Shown: piece after piece, positions 36,551 through 53,856 of the stretch
Layout: the number at the start of each line of letters is the position of its first letter
Position numbering within the stretch: position 1 is the first letter of the stretch
NCBI GenBank assembly: GCA_003254925.1
Contig: QANZ01055156.1
Location: 1 to 64,000 of the forward strand
DNA length: 64,000 bases
From: Chamaecrista fasciculata
Taxonomy: Eukaryota > Streptophyta > Magnoliopsida > Fabales > Fabaceae
Direction of reading: 5' to 3'
Notes under the pieces: model-generated
Told to the model about the DNA's origin: nothing
The model's database searches: none
What the model saw: the letters and a program-made list of their open reading frames with translations, nothing else
Program-made: the position numbers and the translations under genes

Positions 36551-39324
36551 ATGAAAGACACAGAGAAGAGAGGGTTGAGATCATCATCTTCATCGTCATC
36601 ATCAACTACAAGTACAAATGACATGTCTCAAAGCATAAGCTTGTTCAAGAAATATTTGCTCAAAAGGTCTCAAAACAACATTATTATGGGTGCAACAAAC
36701 ACACAAGAATCTGAAATCATCATAAAAAACTCACCTAATTCTGATCATGCTTCTTCTTCACCATCTCCACCTAAACATACTATTACTATTACTTCTTCAT
36801 TGGATAGACCACCTTCTTTGTTAGAGAAAGCCCTTCTTCCACAAATGAGGTAATTATTATTTTTTAATTTTAATTTTAAATCTTAAGAAATTGTTTAGGA
36901 TATCTAATACTATAAAAAAATAATTATTTTTTCTATGTGTCATTTTATTCTCTCTCACACGGATTAGAATTCTTTAAAATGTCTTTGTTAAATGTTCTTA
37001 ATTATCAGCTTGCATGGTGATCTTCACAAGTTCATCTTTTATCAAACTTAGTTCTTCTATCTACTTTTTAACACTTTACCATGATACTCCCTTCGGTTCA
37101 CAATATCTGCTATAATTTTATAGTTACGTACACACTAAGAAATTAAATGATTAGTTTATCTTAAATTTAGAAAAATATAAGATAAAAAGACTAAATTACC
37201 CTTATTTATTCATCTCTATTTTCAAAGAATATTTAAACAATGAGAGAATAAATAGAGATAAAATTGTAAAAAAGTAATTAATGTTTTCTTGATTTTGTAA
37301 AATTAAACAACAGATATTTTGAAACAAAAAATTCTCCAAATTCCAGCAGATATTGTGAACCAGAGAGAGTAATGTGATACCCCTAATCCAAGAGTGTCAC
37401 TGCTACATGTCATTGATTCTGTTAAAAAAAAAAAAGAGAGAGAGAAAGAGACTAATTAAAATATATTTGATCATGGATGAATCTTTTGGACTAAATTGAA
37501 AAAAAAAATAAGAACTAAATTGAGGGAAAAAAACTAATACTTAATTTAGACCAAGATGTATAGTTTTGATTTTTTTTTTTAAAAAAATAACTTCATTAAT
37601 TTTATATATATACACTACTCACTTAATTAGTAGTTTAGCGACCCAATCCATTTATTGGTTAAAGTTCAATGTTTGATTCATTTTCATTAATAACTATATA
37701 TATAATGACTTGTAATATTCAATACATTATTTTTAGGGTAAATTACACTTTGGTACCCTGTGGTTTGACCCTATTTCACTTTGGTACCCTGTGGTTTGAA
37801 ACTTGACACTTTGGTACCCTGTGGTATTCTCCATTAACACTTTGGTACCCTTTGGAGCTATTTTGTAATTTTAACCATAATAAATTTTNNNNNNNNNNNN
37901 NNNNNNNNNNNNNNNNNNNNNNNNNNNNNNNNNNNNNNNNNNNNNNNNNNNNNNNNNNNNNNNNNNNNNNNNNNNNNNNNNNNNNNNNNNNNNNNNNNNN
38001 NNNNNNNNNNNNNNNNNNNNNNNNNNNNNNNNNNNNNNNNNNNNNNNNNNNNNNNNNNNNNNNNNNNNNNNNNNNNNNNNNNNNNNNNNNNNNNNNNNNN
38101 NNNNNNNNNNNNNNNNNNNNNNNNNNNNNNNNNNNNNNNNNNNNNNNNNNNNNNNNNNNNNNNNNNNNNNNNNNNNNNNNNNNNNNNNNNNNNNNNNNNN
38201 NNNNNNNNNNNNNNNNNNNNNNNNNNNNNNNNNNNNNNNNNNNNNNNNNNNNNNNNNNNNNNNNNNNNNNNNNNNNNNNNNNNNNNNNNNNNNNNNNNNN
38301 NNNNNNNNNNNNNNNNNNNNNNNNNNNNNNNNNNNNNNNNNNNNNNNNNNNNNNNNNNNNNNNNNNNNNNNNNNNNNNNNNNNNNNNNNNNNNNNNNNNN
38401 NNNNNNNNNNNNNNNNNNNNNNNNNNNNNNNNNNNNNNNNNNNNNNNNNNNNNNNNNNNNNNNNNNNNNNNNNNNNNNNNNNNNNNNNNNNNNNNNNNNN
38501 NNNNNNNNNNNNNNNNNNNNNNNNNNNNNNNNNNNNNNNNNNNNNNNNNNNNNNNNNNNNNNNNNNNNNNNNNNNNNNNNNNNNNNNNNNNNNNNNNNNN
38601 NNNNNNNNNNNNNNNNNNNNNNNNNNNNNNNNNNNNNNNNNNNNNNNNNNNNNNNNNNNNNNNNNNNNNNNNNNNNNNNNNNNNNNNNNNNNNNNNNNNN
38701 NNNNNNNNNNNNNNNNNNNNNNNNNNACCAAAATTGCAACAAAAAAAGTTAGGGGACCAAATTGAGACCTTTGCAAAAGTTAGGGGACCAAAATTGCAAC
38801 AAAAAAAGTTAAGGGACCAAATTGAGACCTTTGCGAAAGTTAGGGGACCAAAATTGCACTTAAGCCATTTATTAATGACTACAAATTAGCTTATTAATTA
38901 AACTCTTTGACTAAATTATTTCACAATAATGCACTCTCTTGTTTACTTTCTTCATAGATTTTTTTTTTGAAAAGTATATTCTAAACCCTAGACAGCCTAG
39001 CTAAAAAGTAAAAACCACACAACTCATAACCCAAAAAGGAAAGATAAATAAAAAAAATTACAAAAATTTTTATATATATTTAGATATGTTGATGGATGCA
39101 TGGATTAATTAATTCTAAATATGTTTTGCAGGAAACTAGTTAGGAATAAATCAGCTTATTATGCTTCTGCTATTCCTAGTTCAAGGAATAAGGGTGAAGT
39201 TACAACAGTGAATAATAATATTAATGATAGAGAAGGCATAAATCAAATTCATGGTGTTTCTCTTTCACCATTTCCTTCACGTTTGGGTTTCTGTGTTCCA
39301 ATATCACTGGACAAAGCTTGTTGA
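36551..39324 (+). CDS. Small serine-rich protein, family not recognised
   Basis: Two exons, 36551-36849 and 39132-39324, join at ATG-AG|G with good GT and CAG borders to give 163 aa. The N-terminus is MKDTEKRGLR followed by a Ser run coded by mixed TCA/TCT/TCG codons. A short amphipathic segment follows (SISLFKKYLLKRSQNN), then low-complexity Ser/Pro/Thr, a helix-like SLLEKALLPQMRKLVRNKSA across the splice site, and a C-terminus PFPSRLGFCVPISLDKAC. No signal peptide or membrane span. The intron is 2.28 kb, contains gap 3 and is full of MITE ends. Even codon use, splice sites and a conserved-looking tail suggest a real gene, but expression would need to be shown. Confidence 0.55.
37736..37888. 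mobile_element. MITE left end (GGGTAAATT family) cut by gap 3
   Basis: GGGTAAATTACACTTTGGTA is followed by three more CACTTTGGTACCC units at about 30-bp spacing. It matches the arms of the fold-back element at 26834-27820. The rest lies in the gap. Confidence 0.75.
37889..38726. other. Assembly gap 3 (N run)
   Basis: 838 Ns inside the intron of the small Ser-rich gene. The left edge lies in one MITE family and the right edge in another, so the gap spans the junction of at least two inverted-repeat elements, which are hard to assemble. Confidence 0.99.
38727..38866. mobile_element. Right end of a MITE of the GGCTTAAGT family, with minisatellite
   Basis: Two and a half units of about 57 bp (GGGACCAAAATTGCAACAAA, then GGGACCAAATTGAGACCTTT) end in GCACTTAAGCC at 38866. 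The same units and terminus form the right half of the complete element at 60807-61295. Confidence 0.8.
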
Positions 39325-39792
39325 ATATCCAAATAAGAGATTCTAGAAATTGTTTCTATAGATATGATAGGAGAAAAGTTAATTATTATCTAGTGCTTTT
39401 AGGTTACTCAAAATTTTAATTATAGTTTTTTTTAATTAATTAGTTTTATGTTTAGACTTAGTCTTTAATGATTAAATATGTAATATTACCGTTTGTTTAG
39501 AGCTATATAAATTATTATGATATATGAAAGTTTGAGTTAAAAACATGTAGATTTTAATATTGATTCTGCCAATATATATTAATTGTGATATACAACCAAT
39601 TGGGTCTTTATTTAGTTTTAGAATTCCAAATAAATAATATTGTCAATAGTTAAATATTAAGGATCTAAATTTTAATTATCATTTAAAGACTAATTTAAAA
39701 TGAAATATAAATTTAAATAAGCTGTAAAAATTAACTAAATGATAAAAAATTAATAGATGACAAAACACATATCATGGTGAGTGCCTTCATAA

Positions 39793-46040
<6,248 letters not shown>

Positions 46041-46190
46041 TTTCAAATCTAGACCCATACATTATTAATTAATCAAAGATTAGTATCATCAAAATCAGAC
46101 ACATTATATATATGTGTGTACAAATATATGGGAGCAAAAAAAAAAAAAACAAAATCATGTTTTTCAATATCACATATCAATAACTGAGTG

Positions 46191-46347
46191 GATCCCTTGC
46201 AGTGATTTACTCACTGCAGGACCTTACAGTGTGAGATAGCCATAACCAAAACGCAGTGTTTTGATAAATTAAAACACTGCATTTTGATGTTCATGTGTCA
46301 CACTACAAGGTCCTGCAATGAGTTACTCACTACAAGGGATTCATCCT
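46191..46347. mobile_element. Palindromic MITE, 157 bp
   Basis: GGATCCCTTGCAGTGA on the left and (reversed) GGATGAATCCCTTGTAGTGA on the right. Pairing continues through CTGCAGGACCTTACAGTGTGA and CAAAACGCAGTGTTTT to a 5-nt centre near 46277. The whole unit folds as one hairpin. It has no TTTGGTCC motifs, so it is of another type than the other MITEs here, possibly hAT-like. Confidence 0.8.
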
Positions 46348-47913
46348 CGTATCAACAGAGCCACAAACCAAAATAAGATTAGATATAGATTAATATCTAT
46401 CCTTATCAAGAGTGATATGTAATATTGCACTAAATTAAAGCTGCAAGAATGAAGCAACCATATTAATTCTTTACTAATTAATGTGTCATTAATTGATCAT
46501 ATATATATATATATATACATACATATACAGCTGCTATTGAGTTTTGAGCATTCTAAAATTTTAGTATCTTTCTTGAAAGTTAAGAATATTTAGCATACAA
46601 CATTGTTATTTAGTTCCCAAGCATCCAATTTTTTTTCCTAGCTTCTAAAGAATAGCAAACCCTAGATTCAAAATCAATTGAGAATTTGGAGAATGTGAAG
46701 ATTCTTAAGATTTTTTTTTTAAAATTAACTTGTTTATCTTTTCCTCAAAGGACAAATATATAAACAACAATTAAGTTAGAACTTCAAGCTCCTTAATTAC
46801 TTTTCCCCAAAATAAATTACTCAGCATTTACGCTGTTGTATTAAATTTAGAGTTGTTAATGTAAATCGGTGAGTTTCACCTAGACAATTTTAAAAAATAA
46901 GTTATCCAAGTTAAGGAATTTTACATGAGCCAACTTTAAAAGAACTAAGCCAATGAAAATTGAGTTTAAAAAGGGTTCAAATATTTTTAACTTGCAAAAG
47001 AGAAAATAGTCTTATATAAAACTAAGATTTTTTTTTTCAAATCTAGACCAACAAACTAAAAACAATAATTAAAACTTCAAACTTATTTAATTATTTTCCT
47101 CTTGAAAAATTGTCTACGTTTCAACATTCAGATGAAATTAGAGTCTTCAATATTTTTTTTTTGTAAAGTTTGGAGTTTTCAATATACATCAACTCGAGTC
47201 AACACAGTAGGACTAAAAAATGAGTTGGTCAAAATAGCTAATTTTCAAGGGTTTTTGGTTTACTGAAATTAATTTGAACTGAAGTTTATAAAGTTTTAAT
47301 AAAATAATATTAAGGTAGAGCTAAAAGTAAGAAAAAAACGTAATAATGTAATACTAGAAAAATATTTTATTAAAACTTTAAGAATTTCAGTTCATTTGAC
47401 GAAATCCATTTTTAATTAAAGAGTTTCTTTAAAATAATTAACCTACCTAGACAAAAACTTAAAAATTAAACAAAAATAAAAAGTAAAGTCATATAAAACA
47501 CCGATTTTTAAAAAAGTTTTCTAATAATTAAGACAGATTAATATAGCATATCTCACACTTGAATCCAAAGTCATTAATTAATTAATGATTAATGATTTCC
47601 ATTTCAGGATCACCTTACATTAATTAATGACCATCTTACTATGCTCTTTTTAAACCATTGAAACAGAAACCTAAACTTTTTCAAATCCAAATCAACAACC
47701 AGAAATAATAAAATCAAAATTTGTCATATGTTTTTGTCTCAAAAAGTTTATTAGACTTTAAGACATTCTTATCAAGTTTAGAATCATTAATATGTACTAT
47801 CATTAAAAGAACTCTCTTTCTGGCCAAAAAAAAAACAAATCATTAATAGTATGTATCAACTCAACTGACAAATCAGAAACACGAGTCAAAAAGTTAACTG
47901 ATTAAAACAACTA

Positions 47914-48440
47914 AATTAATTTTTTTTTTAAAAAAAAAACCATTAAAAAAATAAGAATGACGAGGCTAGCAGATCTATAATTCCAGGTCATCAGATCTAC
48001 GATGCCACATCATCAGAACAACCAAAACAACTAAATTAAATTTTGAGTAAACTAACAATTTAATCCCTAAAAAATTACTGTGTTGACAACTCGGTCCCTG
48101 AAAGATCAAAATATACAATTTAGTCCCTGAAAGATCAAAACGAAATACTAATTAGGCCTTTTTATGGACTAAATAGTATACTGTTTTAATCTTTTAAGGA
48201 CTAAAAAAATACAACGTTTTGATCTTCTAGGGACTATATTGTACATTGTAATCTTTCAGGAACCGAGTTATCAGCTCGGTAATCTTTCATGGGCTAAATT
48301 GTTAGTTTACTCTTAATTTTTTTTTAAAAAAAATCATACTAAAAAGATAAGAATGACGAGGCAGATCTATAATTCCACATCATCAGATCTACGATGCCAC
48401 ATCATCAGATCTGCGATTCCACGTCAGATTTAAACCCTCA
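47914..48440. repeat. Tandem duplication of about 115 bp, second unit split by a MITE
   Basis: AAAACAACTAAATTAA, an A/T run, AAGAATGACGAGG, GCAGATCTATAATTCCA and CATCAGATCTACGATGCC occur in this order from 47914 and again from 48024. In the second unit the MITE 48045-48312 interrupts the A/T run. The second unit then continues with extra CATCAGATCT copies to about 48440. Confidence 0.8.
48045..48312. mobile_element. Mutator-type MITE (268 bp) with near-perfect 9-bp duplication
   Basis: GAGTAAACTAACAATTTAAT on the left and (reversed) GAGTAAACTAACAATTTAGC on the right. Flanks TTAAATTTT (48036-48044) and TTAATTTTT (48313-48321) differ by one base. The inside has alternating GGTCCCTGAAAGATCAAAA motifs. 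Same family as 21592-21857 and 41385-41532. Confidence 0.88.
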
Positions 48441-48718
48441 GTGATAGAGTTATACCATTTGGGTCATCTTCTCAAACAGATTCTGTTCAACACAAAAGCA
48501 GAATTTCAGATCTGAGCATAAAAAAAAATCATCAAAATCATTCAAAACCTCAAGCAGATCTAACCAATTAAACAAACAACTATTTCGCATTCATAAAAAC
48601 CATAAATCCTAACATCATTCGTCAGTGAAGAATGAATCTCCAGATCTCTCGATCCAACTTCCGATCGAGCTTCCTTTCCACTGAAACAAATCTATGGAAA
48701 AGAAATCTTAATGCCAAC

Positions 48719-48890
48719 CTTCAACAGATCTGAACGGAGAAGATCGGATGAAGACGGTGACAGCTGGCTGATCGATGATCGATCGGAGGAGAAATCCGGT
48801 GAGGCGGTGTTCTTCTTCTTCTTCTTCTTCGCTGAGCTGCTGCAAAAACAGAGAAGAACGAGGAGTATGATATGAGAGGAGATTCTACAG
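48719..48890 (-). promoter_or_regulatory. Probable 5' untranslated exon of the SnRK1-like gene
   Basis: A GC-richer stretch on the minus strand with a (GAA)n run (CTT run at 48811-48832 on plus), GATCGATCATCGATC and ATCTGTTGAAG before a GT. Its composition suits a leader exon, and it lies where SnRK1 genes place theirs. Upstream (48890-49200) would be the promoter. Inferred only. Confidence 0.4.
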
Positions 48891-49368
48891 ATCTGGATCT
48901 GGCGGTGGAAATGAGGAATAAGGTAAGCTAGCTAGCTAGGTTATAACTTATAAGTAGAAGAAGTTCGTGATTCTTCGTCACGAGTGAAGCGTTTTCCAGA
49001 TTCGGACAAACTTGTATAGTTGTATGATCTGTATTAGCAACAAAATGGAGAGAGTGCGTTTTGGTGTTTTTGTTTGAATCCAGACGAAATTTTGAAACGG
49101 TTTTCGAATTTCGAATAATGTTAAAGCGTGATTTGAGCTAGCTGCATTTTTTTTTTGCTTCCCGGCCAATTCAGGTGAAATTCGAATAAAGGCATTTCGC
49201 TCTCTTTTTCTGGGTTAACCAGGATTAATTCAACTTTTAATTTTTGAAAAAAAAAAAAAAGTGATGGGATAGGATAATCTAATTCTCAGGAACAAGAATG
49301 AAGTTAGTAGAAATATTGCTGAAGGACTCATGAATCATGAACATGTCATTAATTAAGATTTTTCTATT

Positions 49369-49412
<44 letters not shown>

Positions 49413-50450
49413 TGTGGTGTACTGTTCATTCATTGCTTTTGCTCTAATGTGAATTGTCTATTCATTCATTCACCGGTTTATCATTAGATTTTATGGATAA
49501 TGAAACAAAAAGTAATTAAAATTTCTTATATCTTTCTCTTAAGGTTTTTAGGCAAAAGAACATTTCGTGCACCTAACATTTGTGGTGATTTTCAATTATG
49601 TCCCTAACGTTTTATTTGTGTCAGTTGTGCCCCCAAATGTTAGGAGCACGAAATGGTCTTTTGTTTTTTTTTTATTATTATAAACTTTGAACTTAATTTA
49701 TATTATTTATTTTCTATTTTTATTATATGATTATGATTATAAATTTCTTAATTTATATTATAAACTTCACTGTTTGATATTTAGTGATAGAAATTTTTTT
49801 AAATAAATTAATATTTAAGTTTGTAACTTTAATAACATCATAAAATATTTATATTTTATTTAAAAGATATGTCACTATGCCAACACAATAACATATTTAG
49901 ATGAGAAGTGAGTGTAGGGTATGGTATATTGATTACAATAAATAACCCATAAAACCATCTCATGGACAACAAAAACAACCTCATAACACTATCAATACAT
50001 TCAAGTGATTTACAACAAATACACTTGTTGTTTATCCCTTCCATCTTATTTTAATTGCCATTTGTTGTTTATCTCTCCATCTTACTTTAATTGCCATTTG
50101 TTTTCGTCCCCTCCACCATAGATAGTGTGTATATATATATATGTAAGTGCTTATTTTAAATTGGTATGGGTGCAAAAAAAAAATAGAATAGAGAAAAGAA
50201 ATTAATCTAATAATAAAAACATGTATATATATATTTATACACATTTTTCTTTTTTTCTAGGTATATAGTTTTTTTTTAAAAAAAATAAAACAAGGTAGGT
50301 ATAATAAATGATCTTAATTATAGAAAATTTAGTTAAATAGGTCAATCAAGATTAACTTATTTTGTTCTTTTTTCATATTGTCAATCAAGATTAATAAAAC
50401 AAAGGATGTTAAATTTAGTTTTACAATTTTAAATAAATAATATTGTCAAG
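48891..50450. other. Intergenic AT-rich DNA
   Basis: No gene seen. Includes a (CTTT)n microsatellite at 49368-49413 and a small inverted repeat at 49551-49666. Confidence 0.6.
49551..49666. mobile_element. Small inverted-repeat element (about 116 bp)
   Basis: CAAAAGAACATTTCGTGCAC and (reversed) CAAAAGACCATTTCGTGCTC are followed on both arms by CTAACATTTG. The spacer has GTGCCCCC/TATGTCCC motifs. Target duplication not clear. Confidence 0.7.
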
Positions 50451-50453
50451 TAG

Positions 50454-50810
50454 TTAAATATTAAGAATCAAAATAAAACCTATTGTAACTTCAAGACTAA
50501 TAATGAAGAGAAGTATATCGTGAAATTACTGGATGATATCGAGAAAATTAACAGGGGTATCATTCCCGCAAAGATCAGGAAAGGAACCAGTAGTAGAAGG
50601 AAAGTAAAAAAGACGTCGGAGAAAGAAAGCAGAATGCTCTCGTTGAGAGCATTCACGGTGGAGAAGGGCATCCCAGTATCAGGCGAGCACATGGAAACAT
50701 GTGCTGAAACCAACTCCACAAGCATATCGTGCGATCATCTGGTCCCTCATTCACGGAAAAAGGTAGCGGGGGTCAAAATCAATATCGTCAATACAGTAGA
50801 AACCGGATAG
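50454..50810 (+). pseudogene. Orphan coding-like fragment, family not recognised
   Basis: An open frame without an initiating ATG reads NNEEKYIVKLLDDIEKINRG, then a Lys/Arg-rich part (KIRKGTSSRRKVKKTSEKES) and FTVEKGIPVSGEHMETCAET, ending at 50810. GC content is higher than the surroundings and the composition is protein-like. It may be a lone exon or a transposed gene piece. A short tandem duplication (GTTGGTTGGTCTGTCTCT twice) follows at about 50905-50965. Confidence 0.35.
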
Positions 50811-50967
50811 CTGCAGAGACAGAGAAAGAGAATCATCTAAAGAGGAAGAAGAAAAGTGCAGCATCATTGGCCAACACAAGCTTCAGCACAAATAGTTGAG
50901 ACTTGGTTGGTCTGTCTCTGTTTTTAAGTAGTTTCTATTTGAGAGTTGGTTGGTCTGTCTCTACTTT

Positions 50968-53856
50968 TAAGAAGTTGGTTACGTTGTGATCCTCTTATTT
51001 TAGAATAAAATTATTGTATGTTGTTAATCTCTTAAATTATGCTCTTAACTAATCTACACACCATTATACCTCTTTTATTGATTTAGGCAAAAATACTAAT
51101 TTCGTCCCCAAACTTTACATCAAGTGTCAATTTTGTCCTCAATTTTTTTTTGCTATCATTTTTGTCCCCAATGTTTCACATTTTAGTCAATTTTATCCTT
51201 TGACTAACTTCTTTCAATAAATTAGTGACAAACTGCATCCCATTTTTCAATCTGAGTTAGGATTCGAGTTTCTTTTTCTATCAATTTTACATTATATATC
51301 ATTAGTCATGTAGATTATGTCCATAATATTTGGCTAAAGTAAGAGCAAATAATAAAATTGACCAAAATGTGAAACATTAGGGACGAAATTGACGGAAAAA
51401 AAAAAGATTAAAGACGAATGAATTGATAGTTGATGTAAAATTTGAAGACGAAATTAGTACTTTTCCATTGATTTATGCATGTGAGATTTCGTGTCCTTCA
51501 CTCAAGTTAGGGTACTCCATGTTTTGAGAGAGAGAAATGCTCCAAGTGATAAAGTTACTCAATTTGTTGGCCAAAATCATATAAAACTAACTGTTTTTTA
51601 TTCCTTGCCTTCCTTGTTGATATTGAATATTGATTATTTTGGGCTTTTAGCTAATAGCGTGAGAATTGCTTACCCAAGTAAAATAGGCATAGGATGATTG
51701 TATTTTGAATATTTGTAACGCATTCCTTCTTTTATGATAAAAAAGAGAACAACTTTGTGTTCTTTGATTGGTTAAAAGCTTGAAGTTCCTTAAAATAGAA
51801 AAGTGAAAAATCAATTGAATTTTTTCTATTTAAAAATAATTATTTGAAATTTATTCTTTCAAGAAAATAAATAAAAAAATGAAGGATGACTGGCATACAA
51901 AGGGAACATCTAATTTTTGTAGGTTGGTCTCTTTCCTCATTCAATAAATTATTATACCTATTGTTTTATATTGATTTCAAGAAAAAAACGTATAAGTTAG
52001 TAAGTGATTTTATTATTTAAATAATAGTGAATAAAATTACGTAAAGTATATATAATGTTGAATATACTCGAATACTTGTTGTTCTCTATTCAATTAAAAA
52101 CTCCCACACAAAAATTTACTTGAACTTTATTTATTATGCAAAACCCCTATAAACCATATATAAAAATGACAAAAAAAATCATCATTTGATTTAATTTTTT
52201 ATTGAATAATATATTTGTATTAGTAACTAACTAAATTCTGGTAAATATCAAGTATAACAACAATTAAAAAAAAGTACACAGACTAAAAATAATTCAGAGA
52301 CTTTCGTCATACTTTATGCTCCAATTTTTAGTCTAATTATTCTTACAGCACTTGGACCAAAGAGGGAAAGAGTATGTTGTGGGAACCACTTAATAATAGT
52401 TGAGAAGGGAAATCTGTAAACTGAAAAAACTGAATTTTGAAAGATTTCCACATTTCCACTACACCATGGTCCGTACAGTCAATTTTTAATTTTCTAAATT
52501 TTGGTATTCTTTTTTTTTTTTTTTTTNGTCTAAAATGTGAGTCAACTTAATTATACAGGTTATGTTTGCTTGGCTCATTTTGCTTTAGTTAAAATTGTCT
52601 TAATTTTGTTTAAACCACAACATTTGGCGCTTCTATTCTATCTTTTTACATTTAGTCATAATTAAACATTTTTAATTATATATTAAGGTGTCATAGCTCA
52701 CTAATCAATCAACACGGGTCAAATTTGATGAAATAAAAACATATTTAAATAGGATTACTTACTACTTAGGATTAATGGGTTCATATGGGGAAAATTTTAT
52801 ATAAAATCTGACTTCATTATATTACACCAAATAATAAATTCATTAGAATATAATATGTTCATTTTGGGGGAAGAAATTCTTATATGCATATTTTGTATAA
52901 TCTCCTTTGTATATTATTAACTAATAATTATATTAGTTTCTTTTTTAAGTTTTTATGACAAATATTCAGATTATATTATTAAATATTAAGGGAAGTCTAA
53001 TCTCATTAGGAGATTACTGCTCCTAAATTCTCTCTAGATGTATATTATGTGAAAATCAAAGATAAGATTTCTTTTCTTACCGTATATTATGTGAGAATTG
53101 AAGTTAGATTTTTTATCACATACAAATTCGATGTGGCGTTAATCTGATTTGAAAATTAATACCCTTAATCTTTCTTAACAAATTTGGATCCCCTACAGTA
53201 CACTATAGATGAAATACTGAGAGAGAAAAAAACATCTAGAGAGAAAAATTGTCGGTGAAACACACAACTCAAATATTTTTTCTCTCTCAACACTTCATAA
53301 TAAATATATTATGTGTAAACCAAAATTAGAGATTTTTCTAACATAAACTCAATATGTATAAAAGAAAATTAATACTTTTAATTTCTCTTTATAGATGTAA
53401 TATGTGAGAATCAGAATTGGGATTTTTCTAATATACTAACTGAATTCATAACTCTTTTTTCAACTTTATCACATAACAAGATCTCAATTTTTTTTAATTA
53501 GCTTTATTAGACTTTGCCTTTTAACACAAATACAAATACAATAATATAATTATAAAACTCTTTCGCTTTCTCTCTCACGCATTCACAGCGCACTCAGAAA
53601 GGAAGAGAGAGAAAGAGAAAGAGGTCTGTGAATGAATGAAGAAAGAAGACTTTGCTAATAATTTTTTATTTCATTTAATTTTCCATTCTCTTTCTTTCTT
53701 TCTTTCTTTCTTTCTTTCCCTTTTGATTTATTCATTCATTCATTCCCATCGTCTTGTAGATCCCACCCATTTTTGTTCACTTCGATGAACTTCAAGCTCA
53801 CAAAAATTCCATAATCTTCTCTTTTCTCTCTCTGAGTATATTCAATTCGTAAAAGC
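50968..53856. other. Intergenic region upstream of POLLUX
   Basis: AT-rich and without a gene apart from the MITE at 51086-51466. A single N in a T run is at 52527. From about 53560 a CT- and GA-rich stretch with a (CTTT)n repeat leads into the POLLUX leader. Confidence 0.6.
51086..51466. mobile_element. Mutator-type MITE (381 bp) with perfect 9-bp target duplication
   Basis: GGCAAAAATACTAATTTCGTC and (reversed) GGAAAAGTACTAATTTCGTC are inverted ends. ATTGATTTA at 51077-51085 and 51467-51475 is a perfect 9-bp duplication. The inside has TTTTGTCCTC/TTTGTCCCC motifs. Same family as 20166-20730 in the BAM3-like intron. Confidence 0.9.

Larger units (their letters stand above)
46041..48718 (-). 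other. Probable leader intron of the SnRK1-like gene
   Basis: SnRK1 genes usually have a long intron in the 5' leader ending just before the ATG. Here CTAG just before ATTTGAAAATGG would be the acceptor, and GTTGGC at 48713-48718 (minus strand) a weak donor. The interval has no coding sequence. It holds a palindromic element (46191-46347), a tandem duplication and a MITE (48045-48312). Confidence 0.5.
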
